From: Cheiracanthium punctorium
Taxonomy: Eukaryota > Arthropoda > Arachnida > Araneae > Cheiracanthiidae
Assembly (NCBI GenBank): GCA_038373885.1
Contig: JAWZYV010002522.1
Span: forward strand, 558,001-622,000
Reading direction: 5' to 3'
DNA: 64,000 nucleotides
Below the pieces are notes generated by a model that was given only the letters and a program-made list of their open reading frames with translations, was not told the DNA's origin and made no database searches. This document shows positions 1 through 12,203 of this stretch, piece by piece. A program made the translations under genes and the position numbers. The first letter of the stretch is position 1. Every line of letters starts with the position of its first letter.

Positions 1-1112
1 ATAGAAACATGAATTAAGCAATGTCTACTTTAATTCAAGAAGGATGTACAATATCTCCTTCAATTACTTCACAAAGTGAACGAAAAGCGTAGGTAAATAG
101 GAAATTTAAAAATACTACTGTTATTGAACATCAATTGATATTTGATTTTCAATACCACCAATTTCAAGCATTTATTACCTGTGAAAGGATATTCCAGATC
201 CTTTCCTAAACCTGTTGGTGCAACTATACGCACAGCACGACTTGGGCATGATGATGGTTAAAGTTAATTAAAAATAAATAAATAAATAAGATGCTGGACT
301 AGTGGCGAAAATAACCATAAACCATGATCAAGACACTGCTTTCTGCCACTATCTTGGGCGATGCCACCGAAGATATTTGGCAACAAGAAAAACCTCTTAC
401 TAGCATACGGATGCGTGATCTAGTTATTCCTATATCTATGTTAAAAACTAGAGCGTTCGTATACAAAACTGAGTGCAATTAGTTTCAAACGAAGTAAACT
501 GAGAATGAATTAGGTTCGTTGAGTTTTACTTTCTGCGCGTTGTTTTTTGTTTAGACATGGCGTCCGTTGTTATGGAATAGTAATGTTATAAAAAGTATTT
601 TACGTTTGCTGAAGCTGCAAATATTAGTTTTTCGAGGAGGAAATTGAGGCATACGTTAGAAACTGCTACGAAGGTACATACTTTTTCAAAGGTAATCATT
701 TTCTTGTATTTTTAATTTTAGTAAATTCAAAAATGCATGTTTTAGTGTTGAGATTGAAGTTGATTTAAACAGCTATTTGCGAAATTTGAATTTCTCTTGC
801 TAAATACTTTTGAAAGCATGAAGTTTAAGTTGAAATTTCTAAATTTTGATCTGTGCACTTCAATTATGGCCACTCTTTCTTTTAAAAATCCTGTTGATTT
901 TATATTGAGTATGTGCTAAAATCTCTCCTCAACAAAGTTAACGCATTCGCGAATTGTAAACAAACACGTCTCCTAGGCGACGAAACTAAATAAACTGAAG
1001 TTGTTCGTAAAGGCAAAAGAAACTGATAACCACTCACAGCACTAAACACACGCATTCCAGTTTTCTTATGAAAACTCGTGCAACGAGTTTGTCGTTAACG
1101 AATGCAGCCCTT
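1..1112. other. Upstream region of the S2P gene, no gene seen
   Basis: No convincing coding sequence. The part around 480-680 (purine-rich, ending in a GAAG|GTACAT-like donor) could be a noncoding 5' exon of the S2P gene, because the start-codon exon at 3254 is preceded by a good acceptor (T-rich run, then GATTTAG at 3222-3228). This is inference; transcript data would decide it. Confidence 0.3.
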
Positions 1113-1126
1113 AAAATGATGCCACA

Positions 1127-2949
1127 TCATCATCATCATCGAATTGTTCTTGAAAGGAGTGCCTGTTCCATGACGGTTTAACTCCAGTTGTTTGATGAGT
1201 AGTTATACATCGATGGGACATGTAAGAGAAAATGCAGTATCAGAACATACATAATAGAAAAGGTAAATAGTAATATATATTAGAGCAAAACAGTATGAGA
1301 ATAGTGCAAAATGAAAATAAATTATATACAATACATACAAGGGACTCTAGAAGACAATGTCAAGGGGGGACAAGATCAGGACTCACAAATAGGGAAGTCG
1401 TAATTTGGAAGAAAAGGTACTGAGAATTTGTGCTATAATCCTACTCATTAAGCAGGAGGACAGCTTTATAAAGCTGTATAGAAGGACAGCTTTATAAACC
1501 TATAGGCCGTGTCCGGTTGTCTGAATCGCGGAAGTCATAATCAGGGATTTCTGCAATTAGATCATTTGGTAAGTTATAGACTTTGTCATAAAAGTGTTGG
1601 GCTTGTTTTTTAATAATTTCGTACATGGAGGGAATCATGAGATCTCTACGTATAACCGTGTTTCTCATGTATCTATAAGCATGTCTAATTTTTCGCAGTA
1701 TTTTGTTGTGTTGAGTTGTGATTAAGTTTAGATTTGTTTTCGCAGCATAACCCCAAATGGGGCTAGCGTATGTACCTGCAGGGAGGACAATCATGTTGTA
1801 CAGTTTTCGTTTGTTGGGAATGCTAAGTTTGCTTTGGTATAGTAACTTTGAGATATATTTTTCGGCCGCAATCATTTTGTTACGGGCGTAGGTGGCCTGT
1901 GCCTTCCAAGTCAGTCTGGAATCCAGCATGACTCCCAAATACTTTCAGGTCCTGTCCCATTCAACTCTTTGGTCATTAATATATATTGGTTTCGCAATCT
2001 TGCGGGATCTAGTGAAGTGAATGGCCTGACACTTAGAGGGATTTACTTTTAATTTCCAAGTGGCAAACCAATCTTCAAGTGTGTCAATGTGGTGCTGAAA
2101 TTTGTTGACCATAGTGTCAGGGTGCGTGGATCTGGACATTATAGCCGTATCGTCTGCATATACTGCTAAAGATGTGTGAGAATATCTTGGAATATCATTT
2201 ATGTAGATGTTGAACTGTGTAGGAACAAGGAGTGATCCTTGTTGTACAACAGCCTCAATAGGAGTGTGATTGGAGTAAGTGTTGTTGATGCGGACGGGGA
2301 ACTTTCGATTTCTCAGATAAGAATTAATCAAATGAATCAACGCGTCCGGCGTGTTTATAGTGATTAGTTTGTAAATAAGTGAGTTATGGCAGACGCGGTC
2401 AAAAGCTTTGCTAATGTCCAGCATTACTGCTCCGGTGGATTCCTTGAGGTTAAAGCCCTCAGAAAGAAATTCCACTACTCTGAGGAGCTGGTGAGTGGTA
2501 GCATGTTTGGGCCTAAAGCCAAATTGCTCAGGAATGATGATGTTGTTATACCGCAAATGGGAGCTAAGTCTCCTCAGGATAATTTTTTCAGCTACTTTAC
2601 TGAGACTGCTCAGAAGGCTAATGGGTCTGTAATTTTCTGGGATAGCCAGGTTACCAGACTTAGGAATGGCACAAACAATGGCCGTTTTCCAAACATCAGG
2701 AAAAACTTTGAGATCGAGAATTGTGTTTATGATTTGAGTTATAAGATCAAGAATGTTATATGGGATATTTTTAAGCATAAGATTAGTTATGTTGTCTATG
2801 CCGGGGGCTTTTTTATTGTTAAGTTTGCTAATTATTTCGCTTACTTCTAAGTTAGTAGTAAGGGGTAAGGACTGAGTCGGGGGACGACTTAGAAAGTCCT
2901 CAATCTGAGCCTTGATATCTCTATCAAAATCAGGGTTAACGAGATCAGA
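1127..2949 (-). mobile_element. 5'-truncated jockey-like non-LTR retrotransposon
   Basis: The minus-strand LINE copy carries the reverse-transcriptase part of ORF2 and ends 3' in a short (GAT)n tail at 1127-1144. It is bounded by a perfect 14-bp direct repeat, AAAATGATGCCACA, at 1113-1126 and 2950-2963, which I read as the target-site duplication. The 5' end is truncated inside ORF2, the usual outcome of incomplete target-primed reverse transcription. It inserted just upstream of the S2P start-codon exon. Clade assignment (jockey or close relative) rests on the RT motifs only. Confidence 0.85.
1492..2949 (-). pseudogene. LINE ORF2 fragment: reverse transcriptase
   Basis: The reading frame runs from the truncation point near 2949 to the stop at 1492, interrupted by one in-frame TGA at about 1939-1941 (between EWDRT and KYLGVMLDS, where jockey-type ORF2 proteins continue without a break). 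Visible RT motifs in order: KKAPGIDNI (palm start), ENYRPISLLSS (motif 2), the catalytic box VYADDTAIMS, and the KYLGVMLDSRLTW thumb segment, then a C-terminal tail. No endonuclease domain remains because of the 5' truncation. The protein would copy its own RNA at a nicked target. One nonsense codon and little other decay suggest a fairly young copy. Confidence 0.85.
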
Positions 2950-3253
2950 AAAATGATGCCACACAACGGAACGCTCCCTTAAAGGAAGATATTCTTATAT
3001 CTATGGTTTTTTTTAACCACCTTTGCGCTTTTATCTCCACACCTTCTTAACTCCCTGACAATCAAGTGAAAAGAGTTTTAAGAAAGTCTTCCTATATGTG
3101 GCAACATTCATTCTTGTTTAGAAATCATTCGATTGTGTTCGCGGTTGGTTTAAAGCTGTTATAGTATTTTTATATCTGATGTTATATTCTAAATATCTTA
3201 CTATACACTAACAATTTTTTTGATTTAGATTGAAAACCCCTTCTGATTGCATA

Positions 3254-3322
3254 ATGCTAGTCTTCTTGGCCTGTTTAGGCTTAGTGTGGTTTTTTATTTT
3301 GTTTCTTCATACACTATTTAAA
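3254..3322 (+). CDS. MBTPS2: Site-2 protease, exon 1 (start codon, first transmembrane segment)
   Basis: A short coding exon: ATG at 3254 and 23 codons ending in TTT AAA, directly followed by the consensus donor GTAAGT at 3323. The peptide is almost wholly hydrophobic (MLVFLACLGLVWFFILFLH and so on), as expected for the first membrane segment of S2P. Joined in phase 0 to the exon at 52445 it reads ...HTLFK|TCMLHPYIRLHEYLGL, matching the family's N-terminal layout (membrane segment, then Lys, then a short linker to a GLxIxPF motif). A plausible acceptor lies at 3227-3228, so a noncoding exon may precede it. The exon is short, so the assignment depends on the fit to the next one. Confidence 0.72.
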
Positions 3323-4440
3323 GTAAGTTGATTCTTTAGAATATAAATTTCTGTATTGCAAATATACATCGAAAATTGAGGTAACAGAAATCAAGCATAT
3401 GTAATATGATTTAAGTTAACTCATAAGAATCATGTAGTGATGTAATTTTCACTTTCGTTTTCGATTTCTAATTGGTTTATTTTTGCTAATTCTATCAGTT
3501 TTGGTATCACTGTTCATTAATAATTTTGACAAAATATCATGTTTTTACACGTATCCCTATTACGGGAGATAAGTTGGTAAGTAACTATGTAAGGTGAAAC
3601 GAACAATAATAAAAGAAATACGTGCATTTAATGAGCAAACCCAGCAAGGGCCTCCGAGAAAATTTTATAAGGCGGGGCGAAAATCTTCCCGGCCCCTTTC
3701 GTAAAGCACAAAAGTTTAAAAAAAACAGGAGGGACGGAAGCATTTTTTTTTTTTTTTTTTTGTAAAACTGCTCTTTTTAATCATTTTCATATAAAATGCT
3801 AAAAGGAGAGTGAGTGGGAGGGCAGTTTTTCTGATATGTAATGGTACTTCTAATTCATGTTCGAAGGTTGAAAAAATACTAATATTTAAATGGTAGAATT
3901 AACATTTCTGCCATCTAAATCATTCTAGAATAATGTATTCAAAATTTAGTCTATTTAGAAAAAAAGATTTTCATTACGGATCTATAAATGAAATTCGTAA
4001 CACCTTCTGAAAAATTCACGGACGCACTTACACTGAACACGGGGCCCAGGGACGGTGCCTCGTCTGCCCCCCCCCCCCAAATTACAAATGCTTGAATTTC
4101 ATAAATGAGTGGATGTTCATTCATAAACCGAACATTAAGAATGAACTAAAATACTAGCACCACTTTAATGGGCATGCAACATAAAGGTCAAGCCTACACG
4201 AATTATTGTCCGTGAGTCCGTTTATTTTCCTTTTTACTTAGTCTGCATTACTAATACTGAAAAATGTGAAAAATTATGGATGTCATCACTCTGGAGCTCC
4301 CGAGAATGGTGTTAATTGGTTCAGGGTGATTTAGTTAGTTAAGAAAACAGTAAAATAAATGTTTTGCTGACAAACCTGATATTTAAAATTCAGAAGAAAA
4401 GCTCACAATGGAAAGAGGCAAAAAAAAGGCATAGAGCTTA
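3323..4440. other. Intronic stretch, nothing assignable
   Basis: AT-rich sequence with a T homopolymer near 3746-3765 and a C homopolymer near 4067. The GC-richer ends near 3650-3720 and 4020-4080 could belong to a decayed MITE, but I found no matching duplication. Confidence 0.3.
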
Positions 4441-6100
4441 TGTCAAAATTGAGAATAATACTGTAAGCAGGTGCCGGTTGAGTTGGCGACTTTTTCTTTG
4501 TCGCCAACGTCTAACCTTGGAAGCTTTTTTTCATCCAAACAAAACATAAACATACGTAGACACATAAGGAACAAAATGAACCCAAAACTACAATAAACTT
4601 ATCTAAACACATTAAAACATTTGTCGACATATTTCAAATGCAATTATAAACAAAATGTACATAAACCATAACCTTCAAAATATGCAAAATGCTAAAATAT
4701 GTTTCTGCACATAATTATACAGCAAAATTTCTGGGGGAAATTTCGTAAGCAGGTGTTGTTGCCAAGCTTGATATGACGCCAAGTTTGGAGTTCGTTCAAT
4801 AGTTGTTTACGGTAGCGATAGTTTCATTTATCTGTTGCAACCTGTGTATGGAGTTGAGTTGTTGGCTGGTGCTGTAGTTTGAAGAAAAAATGGAACAGCT
4901 TTAGTATGGTCCCTTTTTGGCGATTTTTTGATTTGGCGACAAAATCTTGTCGCCAACCCAAGTTTGCCTTGCCGATGCCAATTGTAAACAATATGGCGGA
5001 TCGGATGGCGCTGGTTCCCAGATAATTGATCGTCGCCGCTAATTTTGCTATGATTTATTTTAATGGCTTTTAAATATTTTTATGAAAAAAAATTAAACAG
5101 ATAACAAGCTTACATGTACATATAGATTCGGTTTAATAAAATTTAATAACTTTTCTTTTTGTGTGAGGGCCCCGCCGACAGATGATCCGGAGCAGTAGAT
5201 TCATCCGTGATGTCACGGTTTCGCTAACGTTTTCCTCCAGCGAATAGGGAGCGTTTGTTCCTTTATTAAACTTTTGGAGACCCTTTTGCCAGTATTTCGC
5301 GCGGGAGCTTCGAGTGGTGGAACCGCCATTACGCTTTATGGTTTTATTTTAATGGCTTTATTTTAGATTAAATTTTATTATTTAATGAATACTGAAATTT
5401 AAAATGGATGTTCAGGTTCATACTGACTGTTTATATACAGTTCTGTATGAATAAACATTCTTCTGATAGTACGTTTCAGGTTAATATTTTCGTTCTGGAT
5501 TGTTTATTTCTTAAGGGTAGAAGCAACAAATAATTACGTTAATATTTTATACAGTGAAATAATTTTAGATATTTTGATTTTATTTCCATATTGTAATAAT
5601 TTAGGGATTTTAATCAAGGTATGTGATAAGCATTGTTTGTTTTTATTTGTTATTACCTTTGTTTATTTGTTAATGGTAGGAGCAACAAATAATTCCATTA
5701 TTAATATAATATTTGATATTTTGATTTTATTATTTCATTATTGAAACAATTTAGCGATTTTAATTAAGGTATGAGATAAGCATTGTTCGTTATGATTTGA
5801 ATTAGTTCTTTATTTTGCTTACGTAGTCTGTCAGAATGCTAAAATGTATTTTAATTTTTTTGTCTTTTTTATTTGTTATTTTTGTGAGGTATTGCCTTTA
5901 GAATATTATTTGTTTGCATTGTTTAATTTAATCTACTAAAAAGAGAAAGGGGTGGTTGAGGGGGGGCACACCCCCGCCCCTCACACAAAAAGAAAAGTTA
6001 TTAAATTTTATTAAACCGAATCTATATGTACATGTAAGCTTGTTATCTGTTTAATTTTTTTTCATAAAAATATTTAAAAGCCATTAAAATAAATCATAGC

Positions 6101-8071
6101 GGGGATTCTTCGGTTACCGGGTGTCGTCGCCAAGCGGTGATGAGTCGCCAAGATTGGAGTTTGGTCGAAAGTTTGTTTACTTTAGCTTTAGAGTCCGATG
6201 TCCGTTGTAACCTGTGTGGATTGAGTTGAGGTGTTGGATGATGCTGTTGTTTGGAAGAAATTGGTTGGTTGTTGCGTTGAACACTATTGTGATGTTTGTT
6301 AAGCGAATTTTCTGATTGGCTGACGGTTTTTAACTGTAACCGGTGATCGGAACTTTTAAAAGGGGGATGTTTTGAGCTTGTTTCGTCATTTTTAGTTTAG
6401 TTTGCTGTGGGGTACGTGAGTTATTTGTCCGGAACATTTTACGAAATTTTGACATATTAAAGAACCTCGTCTGCTTTTTAGAATTTTAGTGAATGGTTTT
6501 AATGTTTTGGATTGTGTGGTTTTAGAAATTTTATGATGCATCCGTTGTTGGTAAATTTTAGTATTTTTAGCATGTTTTTGATTTTAGAAAGTGATGAAAA
6601 GGTATTGGATTTTTTAATTGATGTGGGTTTAATCCCGGCAAGGACGAGTGTTTTTTTTTTGTGATTTGTGTGGTTCGGAAATGGCTTGTTGGAATGATAG
6701 TGGAAGGAAGGTGGGCTATCGATTTGTTTGCAAGAATAGAAAAAAGAGTAAGTGTTCCGGAACTTTAGATCCCTTAAGTAATACTTTTTTTGAGAAAACT
6801 CGCATTAGTATAAGAGATATATTGGCTATTATTTTTTGCTTTGTTATGAAACTTCCGATTTCGTTTACATTAACTGAAATTAATTCTTGGCGTGCAAGGA
6901 GGGGGGAAAAGGGTATGTCGTCAGGTACGGCTACTGATTATTTTTCGTTTTGTCGCGAGGTTTGCGAAGTCGTTGTTTCACATGAAGATAAGAAGTTGGG
7001 AGGTCCTGGGAAGACTGTTTCTTTGGATGAGACTTTTTTGACTAAGCGGAAATATTGCAAAGGTAGAATTTACAAATCTAGTAAAATAGTGGTATTTGGA
7101 ATTTATTGTAGGGAAGATAAAGAGGGTTTTTTTTTTGAAGTTGATAGTAAAAGAAAGCAGGAATTATGGCCATATGTTAAGAGCTTTGTTCACCCTGATA
7201 CGTCGATTATTTGTACAGATAGTGCGCCACAGTACAGGGGGGTTGAAAAAATTTTTAATCAAGCAGTTCATAAGACAACTAACCATTCGAAGGGGGAATT
7301 TGTATCAAAAGAAGACGTTAAAAATACCATAAATGATATCGAGAACCAAAATAAGCATTTTAAAAGTTTGTTAAAAGTAAGGAGGCCTAAAAACACCCTT
7401 TTTCAGTTTATGGCATTATATTTTTATAGGCGTACCCAACTTAATAAATTTTTAACAAACGGCGAAAAAATATTTCAATTTTTGAGTGACATAAAGAGGG
7501 TATATCCAGGACCCAGAAACGAAGGGTTGAAAATGAGAAAATTTATTGTTCCAAAGGTAAAATCGGAAAATATAGAAGGAGTAATTACTGCAGGTAGTAG
7601 TAAGGATCCTGAAATTGATGTAGAAGAAATTGAAGAAAGTGATTGGGAACAGTACTGAAATTTTTGGGGATGGGGGGTTTAGTTTGCTAAATTTGTATTT
7701 TGAGGGGGGTTTTTTGTACGAAGAATGCACTTTTCATGTTAGTTTTTGTAAGTTTAAAAGGTAATTTAAGTAGTTGTTTAGCGTAGTTTCGTGGTTCGAA
7801 TATTACGTTTTGTGAGTTTATTTTGGAGTGGGAAAGGAACTCATGTACCCCACAGCCAATTTTTTTTTTTTTTTTTTTTGTATGCATTTACTGGAATATT
7901 TGAATCAGTGTTTTGGATATGTGAAGGTGAGTGAATATTTTATGTATTTATTGTTTAGTAAAACTGTGTTTCGCTCGCAGAAAAATTTGGCGACCAAAAA
8001 AAAAAACATGCCAAATTACGGGAGTTGGCGAAAAAAAAAATAGCCGACACCCGCTAACCGAATTTTTCCCC
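6101..8071 (+). mobile_element. Merlin DNA transposon with transposase gene
   Basis: The terminal inverted repeats begin GGGGATTCTTCGGTTACCGG (6101) and, read on the complement from 8071, GGGGAAAAATTCGGTTAGCG, both continuing into GGGTGTCG. The element contains one transposase gene. It sits inside the inner E copy, where some 60 bp of E sequence is missing at the junction; that may explain why no 8-bp duplication is seen. Confidence 0.72.
6572..7658 (+). CDS. Merlin transposase (IS1595/ISXO2-like DDE), possible frameshift in T10
   Basis: A 336-residue frame (6648-7658) carries the Merlin layout: an N-terminal zinc ribbon (Cys5, Cys8, Cys28, Cys36), then an RNase H-fold DDE core with SLDETF (Asp127), ICTDSAPQY (Asp191), the HKTTNHS histidine motif (His208/213) and DIENQNKHFK (Glu232). 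These match the IS1595-superfamily catalytic pattern, so DNA cleavage and strand transfer at the element ends is the expected role. The tail is acidic. A better ATG lies at 6572, whose frame runs open for 25 codons into a 10-T tract at 6651-6660 and meets the main frame one base out; a T9 or T12 tract would join them. The catalytic part is uninterrupted, unlike the other transposases here. Confidence 0.85.
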
Positions 8072-8455
8072 GGCAAGGCAAACTTGGGTTGGCGACAAGA
8101 TTTTGTCGCCAAATAAAAAAATCGCCAAAAAGGGACCATACTAAAGCTGTTCCAAACAATGCAAACAAATAATATTCTAAAGGCAATACCTCACAAAAAT
8201 AACAAATAAAAAAATTAAAATACATTTTAGCATTCTGACAAAAGACTACGTAAGCAAAATAAAGAACTAATTCAAATCATAACGAACAATGCTTATCTCA
8301 TACCTTAATTAAAATCGCTAAATTGTTTCAATATTGAAATAATAAAATAAAAATATCAAATATTATATTAATAACAGAATTATTTGTTGCTCCTACCATT
8401 AACAAATAAACAAAAGTAATAATAACAAATAAAAACAAACAATGCTTATCACATA

Positions 8456-9989
8456 TGTTACGATGCGTGGCATATTAAAACATGTAATAAATAGATGAAA
8501 TAATTTAAACCTTAGTTTGGCCGTGAAATAAGATATGAAATAATTGGATTCATTGTTATAAAGACCCATCGGTAATTTATTTTAACTCATAAAGTTATTT
8601 AAACTATTCTAAATAAGTATAAAATAAAATTTGACATTGCGTTGTGTATTTTCTGACGAAAGAAATAAATGGATTTAAAATATTAACTATAACAAACATT
8701 TATTAAATATAAAATCTTATTTACATTTACAAAAAAATATTTAAACTGATCTCGAAAATGGTTTAATTTAGAACAATTAAATTATTATTGTTTACCAAAA
8801 ACACCTTCTAACTACTTTAGCAATAATAAACAATATTATTAATTATTAAAAATAAGTCACTCAATATGAAAAGGATGGCAATTGGAAGTTACCTGTAATC
8901 CGGTGCAGAGCAGTGATGATCATTTTAGATTTATTTTCTAAACACACTTATTTATATAAATATCCACTATCACGTATGTAAAACTCTGGAAAAATCTAAT
9001 AAAATGTGGAAATCTGCAAAAATCTGCTGAAATCTCAGCAAAATCTGAGAAAATCTACTGAAAATCTGCTGAAAGTTGCCTTCTCTGGCTGTGCAGTCCA
9101 GTTTTGCTCAAATCTTCGTCCCCCATTTTCTTCCCTAAACTCGTAAATAATTAGTTTAGCCACTCTGTGGCTCCTAATTCTCCTAAACCGACCAGTTACT
9201 AACTCTTTTGCCCGAAATTTACCTCTCTCTAACTTGCCATTGGTCATTCCTCAAATCTCAAACTTTCTCATTGGATTTGTACAGCCTTATCGTCAACACC
9301 TCCATGTTTTTCTTAAATTTTATTTTTCAATTTTTCTCCCCTTGATATTTATTATATGTTTTCCTTTTCTGAAGCTTTGCCTACGAATTCTCACCGACCA
9401 ACATCAAAAGCTTCCCGCAAATTGGCCGCTGACGTCTTGACCACAAAGGTCAGGCATTCAATGGCTCCCGCTTCTGTCGCGGTTGCTCTTTTTGTAAAAC
9501 TGCAAGGCGTCCCGCGATACACAAAAATGATTTCTAGCTAGCGGACATTCGTTTTTCCCACTCTTTTCAAAGAACGCCAAAAGATGAAATTTATATGTTC
9601 GACTTTCACCAAGATTTCTTTTAACTCTTCCGAGCGCAACGCTTAAAATTATTAATAAATTTCCTGTCCTGACATTTAGCTGAAGTACACTTTTCTATGA
9701 TATCAATGACTTTTGCACGTGCATGAATTCCATTCCTTCCAACATTATCCCTTATTCTGTTCAATTCCGTATATTTTTGAGACTTGCTTTTATTAAACTC
9801 CTGGCGCAACTTTTGTGCTAAATTCTTTTGAGAATACCGCATGTTTTAGTCGGCCTTCAGGTGGTCACTAATGAACGGTTTTTAACACCTGCAGATTTTT
9901 CTGGAATCGCACTTTCTTAATAAAGGCTTTTTATCTGCATTGGGGCTGTATACAAATTTCTGCACATTACCTACAGGCTCAACCTAACA
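8456..9989. mobile_element. Probable solo LTR, TSD CATA
   Basis: 1,534 bp that interrupt an E-element block, which resumes exactly after it. The insert starts TGTTAC and ends CTAACA (LTR-like TGTTA...TAACA ends) and is flanked by CATA at 8452-8455 and 9990-9993. No coding sequence of substance lies inside. A 4-bp duplication with such ends suits a gypsy-type LTR left after LTR-LTR recombination. A 4-bp repeat is weak on its own; the precise interruption of a known sequence is the stronger evidence. Confidence 0.55.
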
Positions 9990-10586
9990 CATACCTTGAT
10001 TAAAATCCCTAAGTTATTACAATATGGAAATAATAAAATCAAAATATCTAAAATTATTTCACTGTATAAAATATTAATAACGTAATTATTTGTTGCTTCT
10101 ACCCTTAACAAATAAACAATCCTGAACGAAAATATTAACCTAAAACGTACTATCAAAAGAATGTTTATTCATACAAAACTGTATATAAACAGTCAGTATG
10201 AACCTGAACATCCATTTTAAATTTCAGTAATAATTAAATAATAAAATTTAATCTAAAATAAATCCATTAAAATAAAACCATAAAGCATAATGGCGGTTCC
10301 ACCACTCAAAGCTCCCGCGGGAAATACTGGCAAAGGGGTCTCCAAAAGTTTAATAAAGGAACAAACGCTCCCTATTCGCTGAAGGAAAACGTTAGCGAAA
10401 CCGTGACGTCACGCAGCTAGGGTTGCCATGTCCAGCTCCTCCACTCCGGAGCATCCGCCGGAGGGGTTACCATATTGGCGCTGTTATCGTGCCAAAAAAG
10501 TCGGCAGAAATAAATCGCGCCAAAGGGACCATACTAAAGCTGTACCGAAAAAATGATCGGCTGATTGATTCAATGGTAGCAGGATG

Positions 10587-11656
10587 GGAACAGCTTTAGT
10601 ATAGGTCCTTTTTGGCGATTTTTTGATTTGGCGACAAAATCTTGTCGCCAACCCAAGTTTGCCTTGCCGATGCCAATTGTAAACAATATGGTGGATCGGA
10701 TGGTGCTGATTTCCGAGATAATTGATCGCTGCCATTAGTTTTGCTATGATTTATTTTAATGGCTTTTAAATATTTTTATGAAAAAAAAAATTAAACAGAT
10801 AACAAACTTACATGTACATATAGATTCGGTTTAATAAAACTTAATTACTTTTCTTTTTATATGACGGGGTCTGTGCCCCCCCTCAATCCCCCCCCCTTTC
10901 TCTTTTTAGTAGATTAAATTAAATAATGCAAACAAATAATATTCTAAAGACAATACCTCACAAAAATAACAAATAAAAAAGACAAAATATTAAAATATAT
11001 TTTAGCATTCTGACAAAAGATTACGTAAGCAAAAGTAAAGAACTAGTTTAAACCATAACAAACAATGCTTATCTCATACCTTAATTAAAATCACTAAATT
11101 ATTGCAATATTGAAATAATAAAATCAAAATATCAAATATTATATTAATAACGAAATTATTTGTTGCTCCTATCCTTAACAAATAAACAAAGGAATTCATC
11201 ACAAATAAAAACAAATGCTTATCACATACCTTGATTAAAATCGCTAAATTATTGCAATATGGAAATAATAAAATCAAAATATCTAAAATTATTTCACTGT
11301 ATAAAATACTAACGTAATTATTTGTTGCTTCTACCCTTAACAAATAAACAATCGAGAACAAAAATATTAACCTGAAACGTACTATCAAAAGAATGTTTAT
11401 TCATACAAAACTGCATATAAACAGTCAGTGTGAACCGGAACATCCATTTTAAATTTCAAAAATAATTAGATAATATTTTTTTTTAAAAATAAAACCATAA
11501 AGCACACATTGTAATCGCCATTTTCCGGAAACGAATCGCCGGGTTTAGGTTACCATGCTGTCCGCTCCGGAGCAACCGACAGCGGCGTTACCATATTGGC
11601 ATCCTTTATCTCGCCAAAAATAAAGCGTGCCAAAGGACCAATACTAAAGCTGTACC
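10587..11656. mobile_element. E-family element, complete 1,070-bp copy, TSD GCAGGATG
   Basis: Starts GGAACAGCTTTAG, ends CTAAAGCTGTACC, with a perfect 8-bp duplication GCAGGATG at 10579-10586 and 11657-11664. It shows the family's order: left end with a GGCGAC hairpin, a C-rich middle near 10872-10905, AT-rich blocks with a CAACAAATAATT repeat, and a right end. No coding capacity. It inserted into the split Merlin-type element. Confidence 0.88.
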
Positions 11657-12203
11657 GCAGGATGTTTGGTAAAGGAATTTTGTGATTGGTTTAGGCAGTT
11701 TAACTGTAATCGGTAAACCGAAGTTTTATAAGAGTGGGAGTTGAGGTTTGATGCAGAATTTTTTGTTTTGTTTGGTGAGGGGTACGTGAGTAGTTGTTAC
11801 GGGGATTATTAGATGTATTTTTTTTATTTGGTCACGTCGTACGTTGCTTAAAGGTGTAGTGAATGTTATGTTATTGTATGAAAAGAAAGTGTGTGTTTGT
11901 TAAAAATAGGGTGCGAATGTAAAGCTGAGTAAAAGACAGCATGTTGGTTTTACGTTATCAGCTGGTGTGTGTGTGTGTTTGTTAGAAATGTAGTGTCAAT
12001 ATAAAGATAAATAAAAGAAAGCATGCTGGTTTTATGTTACAAGCCAGTGGGTGTTAAGGATATTTCTGAGCGGTTAATTAAGAAAAATAAAGGTAAGTTC
12101 TTTTTTTTAAGGAATCTTTGCAATGTTTAAGGTTTTTAATGTGAATTTTAAATTGATATTTGATGTTATGTTTTCATAAGTGTTATGCTGGCTTTATATG
12201 AGG

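Larger units (their letters stand above)
5170..8153 (-). mobile_element. Inverted inner copy of the E-family element
   Basis: 5170-5930 is the reverse complement of blocks that occur again at about 9990-10430 and 8154-8455, and 8072-8153 is the complement of 4892-4975. The intact terminus ends at 8153 (CTAAAGCTGTTCC). The opposite terminus is missing near 5170, so a deletion has removed it along with part of the outer copy. The result is a long, interrupted inverted repeat across 5-10.4 kb. Confidence 0.6.
4892..10546. mobile_element. E-family foldback DNA transposon, outer copy, TSD GAAAAAAT
   Basis: The termini GGAACAGCTTTAGTATGGTC (4892) and its imperfect complement ending GCTGTACC (10546) are flanked by a perfect 8-bp duplication GAAAAAAT at 4884-4891 and 10547-10554. 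Next to the ends lie short hairpins of the TTGGCGACAAAATCTTGTCG type. The outer copy encloses an inverted second E copy (about 5170-8153), a Merlin element and a probable solo LTR. A related 1,070-bp copy at 10587-11656 shows the uninterrupted structure. 8-bp duplications occur in Merlin, hAT and P elements; the shared subterminal GGCGAC motifs make a Merlin relationship plausible but unproven. Confidence 0.8.

Noticed and set aside
2386..2850. 154-codon plus-strand frame
   Set aside because: Antisense to the LINE reverse transcriptase, whose motifs are clear on the minus strand.
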